Shown here in pieces: positions 56,648 through 64,000 of a stretch of DNA of 64,000 nt (positions are counted from its first letter, which is position 1; the number at the start of each line of letters is the position of its first letter). A program made the position numbers and the translations under genes. Below the pieces are notes generated by a model. That model was not told the DNA's origin. It saw only the letters and a program-made list of their open reading frames with translations, and made no database searches. The stretch is taken from the NCBI RefSeq assembly GCF_024124905.1, contig NZ_JAMXST010000002.1, forward strand, positions 372,001 to 436,000. Reading direction: 5' to 3'. This stretch comes from Cellulosimicrobium cellulans (lineage in GTDB: Bacteria; Actinomycetota; Actinomycetes; Actinomycetales; Cellulomonadaceae).

Positions 56648-57961
56648 GTGAGCCATACGCCGTACGAGAACACCGACGCCCCCACCGCCGACGACCTCTC
56701 CGACGGTGTGGAGAACGACGCCCCGGTCGACGACACGCTCGCGAAGCCCCGGTGGCGACGGGACACCGCGATCTTCCTCTCCGGGCAGACCGTCTCCCTG
56801 TTCGGCTCGATGCTCGTCCAGTACGCCGTGATGTGGCACCTGACGATCGAGACCAAGTCCGGGGCCGTGCTCGCGCTGAGCACCCTCTTCGGGTTCCTGC
56901 CGCAGGCGGTCGTCTCGATCTTCGGCGGCGTGTGGGCCGACCGGGTGAACCGCAAGGCGCTCGTCATCGCCGCCGACGGCACGATCGCCGTGACGACCCT
57001 CGCGCTCGCGCTCCTCATGCTCGGCGGCGCGGACGACCTCTGGCTCATCTACGCCGCGCTCGCGATCCGCTCCACGGGCGCCGGGATCCAGACCCCCGCG
57101 GTCGCGGCCCTGCTCCCGCAGATCGTCCCGACCAGCAAGCTGCTGCGCGTCAACGGGATCAACCAGTCGATCCAGTCCGCGATGATGCTCCTCGCCCCCG
57201 CGGTCGCCGCGGCCGTCTACGCCAGCACGTCCATCGTCTCCGTGTTCTTCGTCGACGTCGTCACCGCCGTGATCGGGATCGGCCTCCTCCTGCTCGTGCC
57301 CGTCCCGACGCTCGCGCACGCCGCCGCCGGCGAGCGAGCAGGGTACTTCGACGACCTCGTCGAGGGCTTCCGCTACCTCGGCTCGCACCCGTTCGTCCGG
57401 TGGGTGCTCGGCCTCTACGCCGTCGTGTTCCTGCTCATCGTCGCGCCGTCGTACCTCACCCCGCTCATGGTCGCGCGGACCTTCGGCGAGGAGGTCTGGA
57501 AGCTCACCGTCAACGAGGTCGCATTCTCCGTCGGCATGCTGCTCGGCGGCGTGCTCCTCGCCACCTGGGGCGGGCTCAAGAACCGCATCGCCATGATCGT
57601 CGGGTCGACGTTCGTGTTCGGCGTCCTGTCCGTCGCCATGGGTCTCTCGACGAACATGTGGGTGTTCTTCGTCTTCATGTTCCTGCTCGGCCTCTCCGTG
57701 CCGCCGTTCTCGACGACGTCCATGACCGTCCTGCAGGAGACCGTCGAGCCCGAGCGCCAGGGCCGCGTCTTCGGCTTCGTCGGCATCGTCATGGCCGTCT
57801 CGATGCCGCTCGGCATGGTCGTGTTCGGCCCGCTCGCCGACCGCTTCACCGTGGAGTCGCTCCTCGTCGTCTCCGGGATCCTCATGTTCCTCGTCATCAC
57901 CGTCGCCGTCGCCCTGCCCTCCGGTCGCCGCGCGATCCGCGCCGCGGCCCAGCACGACTAG
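56648..57961 (+). CDS. MFS transporter, MFS_3 type
   Basis: The 437-residue protein has an acidic N terminus of about 35 residues and then twelve membrane helices. Motifs are GGVWADRVNRKALVIAADG (loop 2-3) and VEPERQGRVFGFVGIVMAVS, as in macrolide-type exporters. It is only distantly similar to the preceding MFS gene, so a recent tandem duplication is unlikely. The substrate is unknown. The gene ends at a 596-base gap holding two copies of a structured repeat. Confidence 0.86.
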   Translation: MSHTPYENTDAPTADDLSDGVENDAPVDDTLAKPRWRRDTAIFLSGQTVSLFGSMLVQYAVMWHLTIETKSGAVLALSTLFGFLPQAVVSIFGGVWADRVNRKALVIAADGTIAVTTLALALLMLGGADDLWLIYAALAIRSTGAGIQTPAVAALLPQIVPTSKLLRVNGINQSIQSAMMLLAPAVAAAVYASTSIVSVFFVDVVTAVIGIGLLLLVPVPTLAHAAAGERAGYFDDLVEGFRYLGSHPFVRWVLGLYAVVFLLIVAPSYLTPLMVARTFGEEVWKLTVNEVAFSVGMLLGGVLLATWGGLKNRIAMIVGSTFVFGVLSVAMGLSTNMWVFFVFMFLLGLSVPPFSTTSMTVLQETVEPERQGRVFGFVGIVMAVSMPLGMVVFGPLADRFTVESLLVVSGILMFLVITVAVALPSGRRAIRAAAQHD

Positions 57962-58013
57962 CACCCGCCTCGTCGCGGTCGGGGTCGGGTCTACGGCCCG
58001 CAGGGTCGGGTCC

Positions 58014-58125
58014 GCGGTGGGGTCGGACCGTGTGCTCGGACTGGCGCACCGTCACCCTGGTCTGTCTGGCGGGAGTTCTGGGAGTGCGCCTCTGACGTCC
58101 TTCGCACACGGTCCGACCCCACCGC
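58014..58125 (-). repeat. Structured hairpin element, copy A
   Basis: The outer arms 58014-58035 and 58104-58125 are a perfect 22-bp inverted repeat. An inner 7-bp stem, GGCGCAC with GTGCGCC, flanks a 34-base loop. Read on the minus strand, the 58-base core (58045-58102) matches copy B at 46 of 58 positions without gaps. Confidence 0.8.
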
Positions 58126-58358
58126 TCGTCCTGGCCGTCACCGCACGAACCTCGGCCCGGTCCGGCGGTCCCGTTCGGTCCGGGCGGAGGCCGGCGCGTA
58201 CCAGTGCTGGACGCCTCGCCGTCATGCGCCGGGCGGCCGGAAGACCAACGGCCAGGGCTAGCGCGGGCTCGTCGCATGACCCACGAGCGTGGTGCGCCGA
58301 CAGCGCGGCGGGCGCGACGGTCGTCGGGCAAGGGGCTGCACGACGTGGGCCGAAGCCG

Positions 58359-58466
58359 GGCCGGGGTGGGTGGGGTGTGAAGGGCGTCAGAGCCGCGCTC
58401 CGAGAAGTGCCACCCGACAGACCCAGGCGACGGCGCGGCAGCCCGAACGCGCCATCCACCCCGGCC
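58359..58466 (+). repeat. Structured hairpin element, copy B
   Basis: The outer arms 58359-58373 and 58452-58466 pair with one mismatch. The inner stem is GCCGCGC with GCGCGGC, also 7 bp and at the same place as in copy A. The stem sequence differs from copy A but pairing is kept by paired changes, while the loop core GACAGACC is shared. Confidence 0.8.
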
Positions 58467-58557
58467 ACCCAACCCGACCACGCGGGTCGTGAAGCCGGCG
58501 CAGCCCGGCGCCCCGAGCACGCGGGTCGTGCACCGAGCCCGACGGTGGCCCGGAGGG

Positions 58558-60357
58558 TCAGTCGACGATCTCGCAGATGGCGGTGCCGGAGCTGACGCTC
58601 GCGCCGGCGGTGGCGGAGAGCGAGCGGACCGTGCCGGCGCGGTGGGCGAGGAGCGGCTGCTCCATCTTCATCGCCTCGAGCACGACGACGAGGTCGCCCT
58701 CGGCGACCTGGGTGCCGTCGGCGACGGCGACCTTGACGATGGTGCCCTGCATGGGGGAGGCGAGCGTCGTGCCGGAGGCGCCGCCGTTGGCCTTGCCGGT
58801 GCTCCGCCGCGCGGGCCGACGCGCGGCGTTCGCCGTGCGGGCACGGCCCGCGGCCATGCCGAGGCCGGCGGGGAGGACGACCTCCAGGCGCTTGCCGCCG
58901 ACCTCGACGACGACGCGCTCGGTCGCGAGGGGCTCGTCGTCCTCGTCGGCGGAGGCGGCCGGGGCGGGCGCGAGCGCGGCGAGCTGGTCCGCGAACTCGG
59001 TCTCGATCCAGCGGGTGTGCACACGGAACGGCGCGTCGTCCGTGGGGACGAACGCCTCGGCGTCGAGCACGGCGCGGTGGAACGGCACGACCGTGGGGAT
59101 GCCCTCGACCTCGAGCTCGCGCAGCGCGCGGCGGGCCCGCTGGACAGCCTGCTCGCGCGTGGCGCCGGTGACGATGACCTTGGCGATCATGGAGTCGAAC
59201 GCGCCGGAGATCGTGTCGCCCTCGACGACGCCGGAGTCGACGCGCACGCCGGGCCCGGACGGGAAGCGCAGGCGCGAGATGCGGCCGGGGGCGGGGAGGA
59301 AGTTCGCGGCGGGGTCCTCGCCGTTGATGCGGAACTCGATCGAGTGGCCGCGCACCTGCGTCGACGTGTAGCCGAGGGGCTCGCCCGCGGCGATGCGCAG
59401 CTGCTCGCGGACGAGGTCGATGCCGGTGACCTCCTCGGACACCGGGTGCTCGACCTGGAGGCGCGTGTTGACCTCGAGGAAGGAGATGGTGCCGTCGGCC
59501 CCGACGAGGAACTCGCACGTGCCCGCGCCGACGTAGCCGGCCTCGCGCAGGATCGCCTCGGACGCCTTGTAGAGCTCGGCCTCCTGGGCGGCGCTGAGGT
59601 AGGGCGCGGGGGCCTCCTCGACGAGCTTCTGGTGGCGGCGCTGGAGGGAGCAGTCGCGCGTGGACACGACGACGACGGTGCCGTGCTCGTCCGCGAGGCA
59701 CTGGGTCTCGACGTGGCGGGGCGTGTCGAGGTAGCGCTCGACGAAGCACTCGCCGCGCCCGAACGCGGCCGTGGCCTCGCGGACCGCGGACTCGTAGAGC
59801 TCGTCGATCTCGTCCGCGGTGCGGGCGACCTTGAGGCCGCGCCCGCCGCCGCCGAACGCCGCCTTGATCGCGATGGGCAGCCCGTGCTCGGCGGCGAAGG
59901 CGTGCACCTCGCTCGCGTCGGCGACGGGGTCGGGCGTGCCGGGGACCAGCGGAGCGCCGGCGCGCTGCGCGATGTGGCGTGCGCTCACCTTGTCACCGAG
60001 AGCGTCGATCGCGGCCGGCGGGGGCCCGATCCAGACGAGGCCGGCGTCGAGGACGGCCTGGGCGAACTCCGCGTTCTCGGCGAGGAAGCCGTACCCGGGA
60101 TGCACCGCGTCGGCGCCGGAGCGGCGTGCGACGTCGAGCAGCTTCGCGATGTCGAGGTAGGTCTCGGCCGCCCGGGCGCCGCCGAGCGCGAACGCCTCGT
60201 CGGCGAGGTGCACGTGCAGGGCCTGCCGGTCCGGGTCGGCGTAGACCGCGACGGACGCGATGCCGGCGTCGGCGCAGGCACGGACGATCCGGACGGCGAT
60301 CTCGCCACGGTTGGCGACGAGGACCTTGCTCAGGGGGCGGGTGGGGTTCGCGGGCAC
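58558..60357 (-). CDS. Acyl-CoA carboxylase alpha subunit (biotin carboxylase + BCCP)
   Basis: The 599-residue protein carries biotin carboxylase in residues 1-450: [17 protein letters not shown], the ATP-grasp loop [13 protein letters not shown], and [21 protein letters not shown] biotinyl domain with the lysine in EAMKMEQP is near residue 562. It carboxylates its own biotin for transfer by a separate beta subunit, which is not in the window, giving malonyl- or methylmalonyl-CoA. This is the actinobacterial AccA/BccA/PccA type. The start is GTG 60357 with a TACCGT hexamer five bases away. Confidence 0.94.
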   Translation of the reverse strand: MPANPTRPLSKVLVANRGEIAVRIVRACADAGIASVAVYADPDRQALHVHLADEAFALGGARAAETYLDIAKLLDVARRSGADAVHPGYGFLAENAEFAQAVLDAGLVWIGPPPAAIDALGDKVSARHIAQRAGAPLVPGTPDPVADASEVHAFAAEHGLPIAIKAAFGGGGRGLKVARTADEIDELYESAVREATAAFGRGECFVERYLDTPRHVETQCLADEHGTVVVVSTRDCSLQRRHQKLVEEAPAPYLSAAQEAELYKASEAILREAGYVGAGTCEFLVGADGTISFLEVNTRLQVEHPVSEEVTGIDLVREQLRIAAGEPLGYTSTQVRGHSIEFRINGEDPAANFLPAPGRISRLRFPSGPGVRVDSGVVEGDTISGAFDSMIAKVIVTGATREQAVQRARRALRELEVEGIPTVVPFHRAVLDAEAFVPTDDAPFRVHTRWIETEFADQLAALAPAPAASADEDDEPLATERVVVEVGGKRLEVVLPAGLGMAAGRARTANAARRPARRSTGKANGGASGTTLASPMQGTIVKVAVADGTQVAEGDLVVVLEAMKMEQPLLAHRAGTVRSLSATAGASVSSGTAICEIVD

Positions 60358-60362
60358 GGCTC

Positions 60363-60368
60363 ACGGTA
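60363..60368 (-). promoter_or_regulatory. Putative -10 (TACCGT) for the carboxylase gene
   Basis: On the minus strand TACCGT is followed by five bases and the GTG at 60357. Confidence 0.35.
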
Positions 60369-60469
60369 ACGCGTGCGCGGGGCGCCGTTCACGCTCCCGG
60401 GCCGGGTACCGGACAAGATTGGAGAAGAAGCCAAGGCGCGCGGAGGGTGGTTGGAGGAAACCTCCATAG

Positions 60470-60540
60470 CGGCGCGCCCCTGGGCCTCGCCCGGCGCCTG
60501 GGGTTGTCCGGCACCCACAACGGCACCACGGCGAGCGCCG
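60470..60540 (-). repeat. Possible third copy of the structured element
   Basis: Read on the minus strand this stretch holds CTCGCC and GGCGAG around a loop with GGACAACCCCAGGCG, similar to GACAGACCCAGGCG in copy B. It lies just behind the maf stop codon. Identity is low overall, so the relation is tentative. The nearby GGAGG-AAA-CCTCC (60453-60465) can form a small hairpin. Confidence 0.3.
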
Positions 60541-60564
60541 ACGACGGACGGCGGCCCCGTCGGG

Positions 60565-61224
60565 TCAGGACCGCAGCTCGTGCCAGGCGACCCCGGCCTC
60601 GCCGAGCAGCGTCCGCAGCAGCGGGAGGCTGATCCCGACGACGCCGTGGTGGTCGCCCTCGATGCGCTCGACGTAGGGCCCGCCGAGGCCGTCGACCGTG
60701 AACGCGCCCGCGACGTGCAGGGGCTCGCCCGTCGCGACGTACGCGTCGATCTCGTCGTCCGTGAGGTCGGCGAAGTGCACCGTCGTGGAGCTGGTGGCCC
60801 CGGTCGCGGTGCCCGTCCCGCCGTCGGGCAGCGAACGCAGGTCGACGAGCCAGTGGCCCGTGTGCAGGACGCCGGCCCGGCCGCGCATCGCGCGCCAGCG
60901 CGCACGGGCGTCGTCGGCGTCGACGGGCTTGCCGAGCACCTCGCCGTCGAGCTCGAGCATCGAGTCGCACCCGACGAGGAGCGCGGGGTCGTCGACCGGC
61001 GCGCCGGTCCCGTCGTCGGCGAGCGTGCGCACGATCTCCTCGGCCTTGGCGCGGGCGAGGACGAGCACCGCGTCCACGGGGTCGAGCCCGCCGCGCTCCG
61101 CGGCGGCGGCCTGCAGGACCGCGTCCTCGTCGACCCCCGAGACGCGCACGAGGGGTTCGACGCCGGCCGCGCGCAGCGTCGCGAGGCGGGCGGGGGAGCG
61201 GGAGGCGAGGACGAGTCGGAGCAC
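60565..61224 (-). CDS. maf: Maf-family nucleotide pyrophosphatase
   Basis: The 219-residue protein begins LRLVLASRSPARLATLRAAG, the Maf signature, with ARAKAEEIVR and LLVGCDSMLELDGEVLGKP following. The end EGDHHGVVGISLPLLRTLL matches family members that hydrolyse dTTP, UTP or modified nucleotides to monophosphates. The Gly/Thr-rich insert near residue 130 (DGGTGTATGATSSTTV) is longer than usual. The GTG start follows TAGTCT by six bases. In actinobacteria maf often stands next to acyl-CoA carboxylase genes, as here. Confidence 0.9.
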   Translation of the reverse strand: MLRLVLASRSPARLATLRAAGVEPLVRVSGVDEDAVLQAAAAERGGLDPVDAVLVLARAKAEEIVRTLADDGTGAPVDDPALLVGCDSMLELDGEVLGKPVDADDARARWRAMRGRAGVLHTGHWLVDLRSLPDGGTGTATGATSSTTVHFADLTDDEIDAYVATGEPLHVAGAFTVDGLGGPYVERIEGDHHGVVGISLPLLRTLLGEAGVAWHELRS

Positions 61225-61230
61225 CCGCGC

Positions 61231-61236
61231 AGACTA
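61231..61236 (-). promoter_or_regulatory. Putative -10 (TAGTCT) for leaderless maf
   Basis: On the minus strand TAGTCT is followed by six bases and the GTG start at 61224, the same hexamer and spacing as tatB. Confidence 0.45.
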
Positions 61237-61288
61237 CCCGTCGAGCACCGGCGCGACCGGCGAGCCGGACGGCGCGCGCCGAGCGGTC

Positions 61289-62209
61289 CTACGCGACCAG
61301 CAGCGCCGCGACGAGCAGCACGACGGGCGAGCCGAGGGTCGTGACGAGGATCGTGTCGCGCGCGAGGATCTCGCCCCGCCCGAACCGTGCCGCGTAGTTG
61401 TAGACGTTCTGGGCCGTGGGCAGCGCGGCGAGCGTGACGGCCGAGGCGACCGCGGCGTCGTCGAGCCCGAGGACGTGCCGGGAGACGACGAACGCGACGA
61501 CGGGCATGACGAGCAGCTTCGCGACGCTCGCCACCCCGACGGCCGCGCGGGGCTCGCCGCGCCGCAGCGGCCTGGTGCCGTGCAACGACATGCCGAACGC
61601 GAGCAGGATCATGGGGATGGCGGCACCCCCGAGGATCTCGAGCGGAGCCATGACCGCGACGGGCGGGGTCCAACCGGTCACCGAGACGACGGCGCCCGCG
61701 AACGACCCGAGGATGATCGGGTTGCGCACGGGCTGGGCGAGGACGAAGCGCCAGGACAGGCGCCCGCTCGTCGTCGCGTCGAGGACGAGCAGCGCGACGG
61801 GTGCGAGCACGAGGAGCTGGAGCAGGATCACCGGCACGACGGCGGTCGCGTCGCCCAGCACGTACACCGCGACGGGCAGGCCGATGTTGTTCGCGTTCAC
61901 GTAGCCGGAGCCCACGGCCCCGATGGTCGCCTCGGGGGCGGGGAGCCGCAGCCACAGCCGGTCGACGAGCACGAACGCGCCCGCGGTCACGACGGCGGAG
62001 ACCGCCGCGACCGCGAGCGGGGCCTGGAAGAGCGCGCCGACGTCCGCCCGCGCGAGCACGGTGAACAGCAGCGCGGGGCTCGCGACGAAGAACCCGATGC
62101 GGTTGAGCGCGGTCCTCGCGTCGGGGCCCCCGATGCCGAGCCGCGCGGTGACGTACCCGGCCGCCACGACCACGGCGATGATGGCGAAGCCGGTGAGGAC
62201 GGCGCCCAC
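61289..62209 (-). CDS. AEC-family transporter
   Basis: The 306-residue membrane protein has about ten helices in two five-helix repeats. Conserved half-motifs are RIGFFVASPALLFTVLARAD and LGGAAIPMILLAFGMSLHGT, as in auxin efflux carrier-like/malonate permease proteins. The substrate is unknown; organic acids are common in the family. It starts at GTG 62209, 74 bases behind the DUF885 gene, and may be cotranscribed with it. Confidence 0.87.
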   Translation of the reverse strand: MGAVLTGFAIIAVVVAAGYVTARLGIGGPDARTALNRIGFFVASPALLFTVLARADVGALFQAPLAVAAVSAVVTAGAFVLVDRLWLRLPAPEATIGAVGSGYVNANNIGLPVAVYVLGDATAVVPVILLQLLVLAPVALLVLDATTSGRLSWRFVLAQPVRNPIILGSFAGAVVSVTGWTPPVAVMAPLEILGGAAIPMILLAFGMSLHGTRPLRRGEPRAAVGVASVAKLLVMPVVAFVVSRHVLGLDDAAVASAVTLAALPTAQNVYNYAARFGRGEILARDTILVTTLGSPVVLLVAALLVA

Positions 62210-62283
62210 GCGTCAGCTCCCCAGGGCGGGCCCGCCCCGCCCGGGCCGGCGCGAGGCCGACCCGGGCCGGGCGGACGACCGGG

Positions 62284-64000
62284 TCACGAGGAGAGCGCGT
62301 CGCGCAGCACGTCCAGACCGACCGAGCCGAGGTTCAGCGCGCGCGCGTGGAACGCCTTGGCGTCGAACGCCTCGCCGCGGGCCGCGGCTGCCGCACGCGC
62401 GTCGTCGCGCGTGGCCTCCCACAGGCGCTGGCCGACCTTGTACGACGGCGCCTGACCCGGCCAGCCGAGGTAGCGGTCGAGCTCGAACCGGACGAACGAG
62501 TCGGGCATGTTGACGTTCGCGCGCAGGAACGTGAGCGCCTTGTCCGCGTCCCAGGTCCCGCCGCCCCACTGCTCGGGCGCGGGCAGGCCGAGGTGCACGC
62601 CGATGTCGAGCACGACGCGCGCCGCACGCATGCGCTGCGCGTCGAGCATGCCGAGTCGATCGCCGTCGTCATCGAGGAACCCGAGGTCCGCCATGAGGCG
62701 CTCCGCGTACAGGGCCCAGCCCTCGCCGTGGCCCGAGACCCAGCACGCGAGCCGGCGCCACGTGTTGAGCGTCGCGCGCGCGTACACGGCCTGGCCGCAC
62801 TGCAGGTGGTGGCCGGGGACGCCCTCGTGGTAGACCGTCGTCTTCTCGCGCCACGTGTTGAACTCGGTGACGTCCGACGGCACGGACCACCACATGCGGC
62901 CCGGGCGGGAGAAGTCGTCGCTCGGCGGCGTGTAGTAGATCCCGCCCGTCTGCGTCGGCGCGATCATGCACTCGAGGTCGAGCACCGGCGTCGGGACGTC
63001 GAAGTGGACGCCGTTCAGCGCGCTGATCGCGGCGTCCGACGTCTCCTGCATCCACGACCTCAGCGCGTCCGTGCCGTGCAGCGTGCGCGCCGGGTCGGCG
63101 TCGAGCGCGGCGACGGCGTCCTCGACGCTCGCGCCCGGCCCGGCGATGCGGCGCGCGATCTCCTCCTGCTCCGCGACGACGCGCGCGAGCTCCTCGAGCC
63201 CCCACGCGTACGTCTCGTCGAGGTCGACCTGCGCGCCGAGGAACGTGCGCGAGAAGAGCCCGTAGCGCTCGCGGCCCACGGCGTCCTGCTCGCGCGCCTG
63301 CGGCGCGAGCGTCGTCTCGAGGAAGTCCGCGAGGCGGCCGTAGGCCTCGCGCGCCGCGGCGGCGCCGTGCTCGAGCTCCTTGCGCACGAGCGAGCACGCC
63401 GAGGAGTCGTCGAGGACGGCGTTCGCCTCGGGGCCGGCGACGAACGTCGTGAAGAACGAGCCCTTCGCGTCGGCGAGCTTGCGCGACTGCTGCACGCCGA
63501 TCCGCACCTGGCGGATCGCGGCGACGTTGCCACGCGCGGCCGCCTCGGTGAGGGAGGCCATGTATCCGTCGATCGCCGTGGGCAGGGCGTTGAGGCGGGA
63601 GGCGATGTTCTCCCACGCCTCGACCGTCCCGGTCGGCATGATGTCGAAGACGTCGCGCAGCTCCTGCACCGGCGACGCGATGTTGTTGAGGCTCGCGAGC
63701 GGCTCGCCCGCCTCGTGCAGCTCGAGCTGCAGGCCGACGCGCTCGCGCATCGCGGCGAGGGTGACGCGGTCGACGTCGTCGACGGGCTCCAGGCCCTCGA
63801 GCTCGCGCAGCACCGCGCGGTCGGCGTCGGCCCGCGCGTCGTGCCCGGCGGGCGAGAGGTCGGAGACGAGGTGGTCGTAGCCGGACAGGCCCATCGCGGT
63901 CGCGGCGATCGGGTCGAGCTCGGCGATCCGCGTGACGTAGGCCTCGGCGACGGCGTCGATCGGCGTGGGTGTGCGGTCGGGGGTCCCGGCGGATGCGCCG
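62284..64000 (-). CDS. DUF885 metallo-hydrolase-like protein, 5' end missing
   Basis: The frame is open to the window edge, giving 571 visible residues. The upstream part (DPIAATAMGLSGYDHLVSDL) is typical of the N terminus of DUF885 proteins, so only a few residues are missing. The HExxxH-like zinc motif YHEGVPGHHLQCGQ and the later glutamate stretch SGHGEGWALYAERLM are conserved. Family members resemble M3/M32-like peptidases, but activity is not established. No signal peptide can be judged because the start lies outside. Confidence 0.88.
   Translation of the reverse strand, partial: GASAGTPDRTPTPIDAVAEAYVTRIAELDPIAATAMGLSGYDHLVSDLSPAGHDARADADRAVLRELEGLEPVDDVDRVTLAAMRERVGLQLELHEAGEPLASLNNIASPVQELRDVFDIMPTGTVEAWENIASRLNALPTAIDGYMASLTEAAARGNVAAIRQVRIGVQQSRKLADAKGSFFTTFVAGPEANAVLDDSSACSLVRKELEHGAAAAREAYGRLADFLETTLAPQAREQDAVGRERYGLFSRTFLGAQVDLDETYAWGLEELARVVAEQEEIARRIAGPGASVEDAVAALDADPARTLHGTDALRSWMQETSDAAISALNGVHFDVPTPVLDLECMIAPTQTGGIYYTPPSDDFSRPGRMWWSVPSDVTEFNTWREKTTVYHEGVPGHHLQCGQAVYARATLNTWRRLACWVSGHGEGWALYAERLMADLGFLDDDGDRLGMLDAQRMRAARVVLDIGVHLGLPAPEQWGGGTWDADKALTFLRANVNMPDSFVRFELDRYLGWPGQAPSYKVGQRLWEATRDDARAAAAARGEAFDAKAFHARALNLGSVGLDVLRDALSS

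Larger units (their letters stand above)
57962..58557. other. 596-base gene-free convergent gap with two structured repeats
   Basis: No gene is supported here although several frames stay open by GC bias. The gap holds two inverted copies of a hairpin element (58014-58125 and 58359-58466). The direct repeat ACCACGCGGGTCGTGAAGCC/GCACGCGGGTCGTGCACCGA near 58480-58540 shares the core CACGCGGGTCGTG. Confidence 0.7.

Noticed and set aside
60357-60480. Leader peptide or T-box-like element before the carboxylase gene
   Set aside because: A minus-strand frame starting MEVSSNHPP exists but overlaps the carboxylase start, has no ribosome site and shows no codon signature. The promoter appears leaderless.

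Overview
The window is one contiguous stretch of a high-GC actinobacterial chromosome. Gene content and order, the GTG-rich and leaderless starts, and the actinobacterial versions of Sdh, NarGHJI, LpdA, MmsA and AccBC suggest a Micrococcales member of the Cellulomonas, Cellulosimicrobium or Isoptericola type. That placement is inference, because no rRNA or marker search could be run. About 56 protein genes are packed tightly with many 1-4 base overlaps. No rRNA, tRNA, CRISPR, transposase or phage gene is seen.

Layout. At 0-3.7 kb lie the 3' end of an HtrA-type protease, TatB, TrpS, a 2'-5' RNA ligase-like protein and a YihY/BrkB membrane protein. At 4.1-7.6 kb on the minus strand is succinate dehydrogenase (sdhCDAB order in transcription). 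At 7.8-10.2 kb are mannose-1-phosphate guanylyltransferase and an M20 amidohydrolase. At 10.4-24.6 kb is a nucleoside utilisation block: a BMP-type nucleoside ABC importer, cytidine deaminase, thymidine phosphorylase, two DUF202 proteins, a C39-like cysteine-protease-fold protein, a small acidic protein and adenosine deaminase. After a strong bidirectional terminator come deoC and two aldehyde dehydrogenase family genes on the other strand. punA and a phosphopentomutase/phosphoglucomutase follow at 25.5-28.2 kb, next to an AT-richer zinc-ribbon orphan.

At 28.3-33.3 kb are a quinone dehydrogenase (LpdA type), a kinase-like P-loop protein, an unknown protein and a membrane-anchored EEP-family protein. 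At 33.4-39.9 kb is a reductive pyrimidine catabolism operon: MMSA dehydrogenase, aminotransferase, beta-ureidopropionase, dihydropyrimidinase and an F420-type luciferase-like oxidoreductase. It contains no classical dihydropyrimidine dehydrogenase. At 40-54.6 kb is a nitrogen-oxide respiration block: an NnrS-like protein, a 972-residue fusion of membrane helices, a cupredoxin and copper nitrite reductase, a DUF2249 protein, NarK-NarGHJI, and a Fe-S-type HTH regulator beside narK. The remainder holds a NUDIX protein, two MFS exporters, an acyl-CoA carboxylase alpha subunit, Maf, an AEC transporter and a truncated DUF885 protein.

How the genes work together. The 10-28 kb block takes nucleosides to free bases and deoxyribose or ribose phosphates and then to aldehydes and acids. 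The pyrimidine operon can take uracil and thymine derivatives on to acetyl-CoA or propionyl-CoA. The nitrogen block reduces nitrate to nitrite and nitrite to NO.

The most unusual signals are non-coding or very small. Two arrays of the same 21-bp repeat occur in different settings (30.9 and 41.1 kb), one of them translated as heptapeptides. Two inverted, about 79% identical copies of a structured element (58.0 and 58.4 kb) keep an inner stem through compensatory changes. A 39-codon ORF exactly bridges narG and narH with overlapping stops and starts. A recurrent -10 hexamer lies 5-9 bases from start codons, sometimes built on the stop codon of the gene before, and implies widespread leaderless transcripts.
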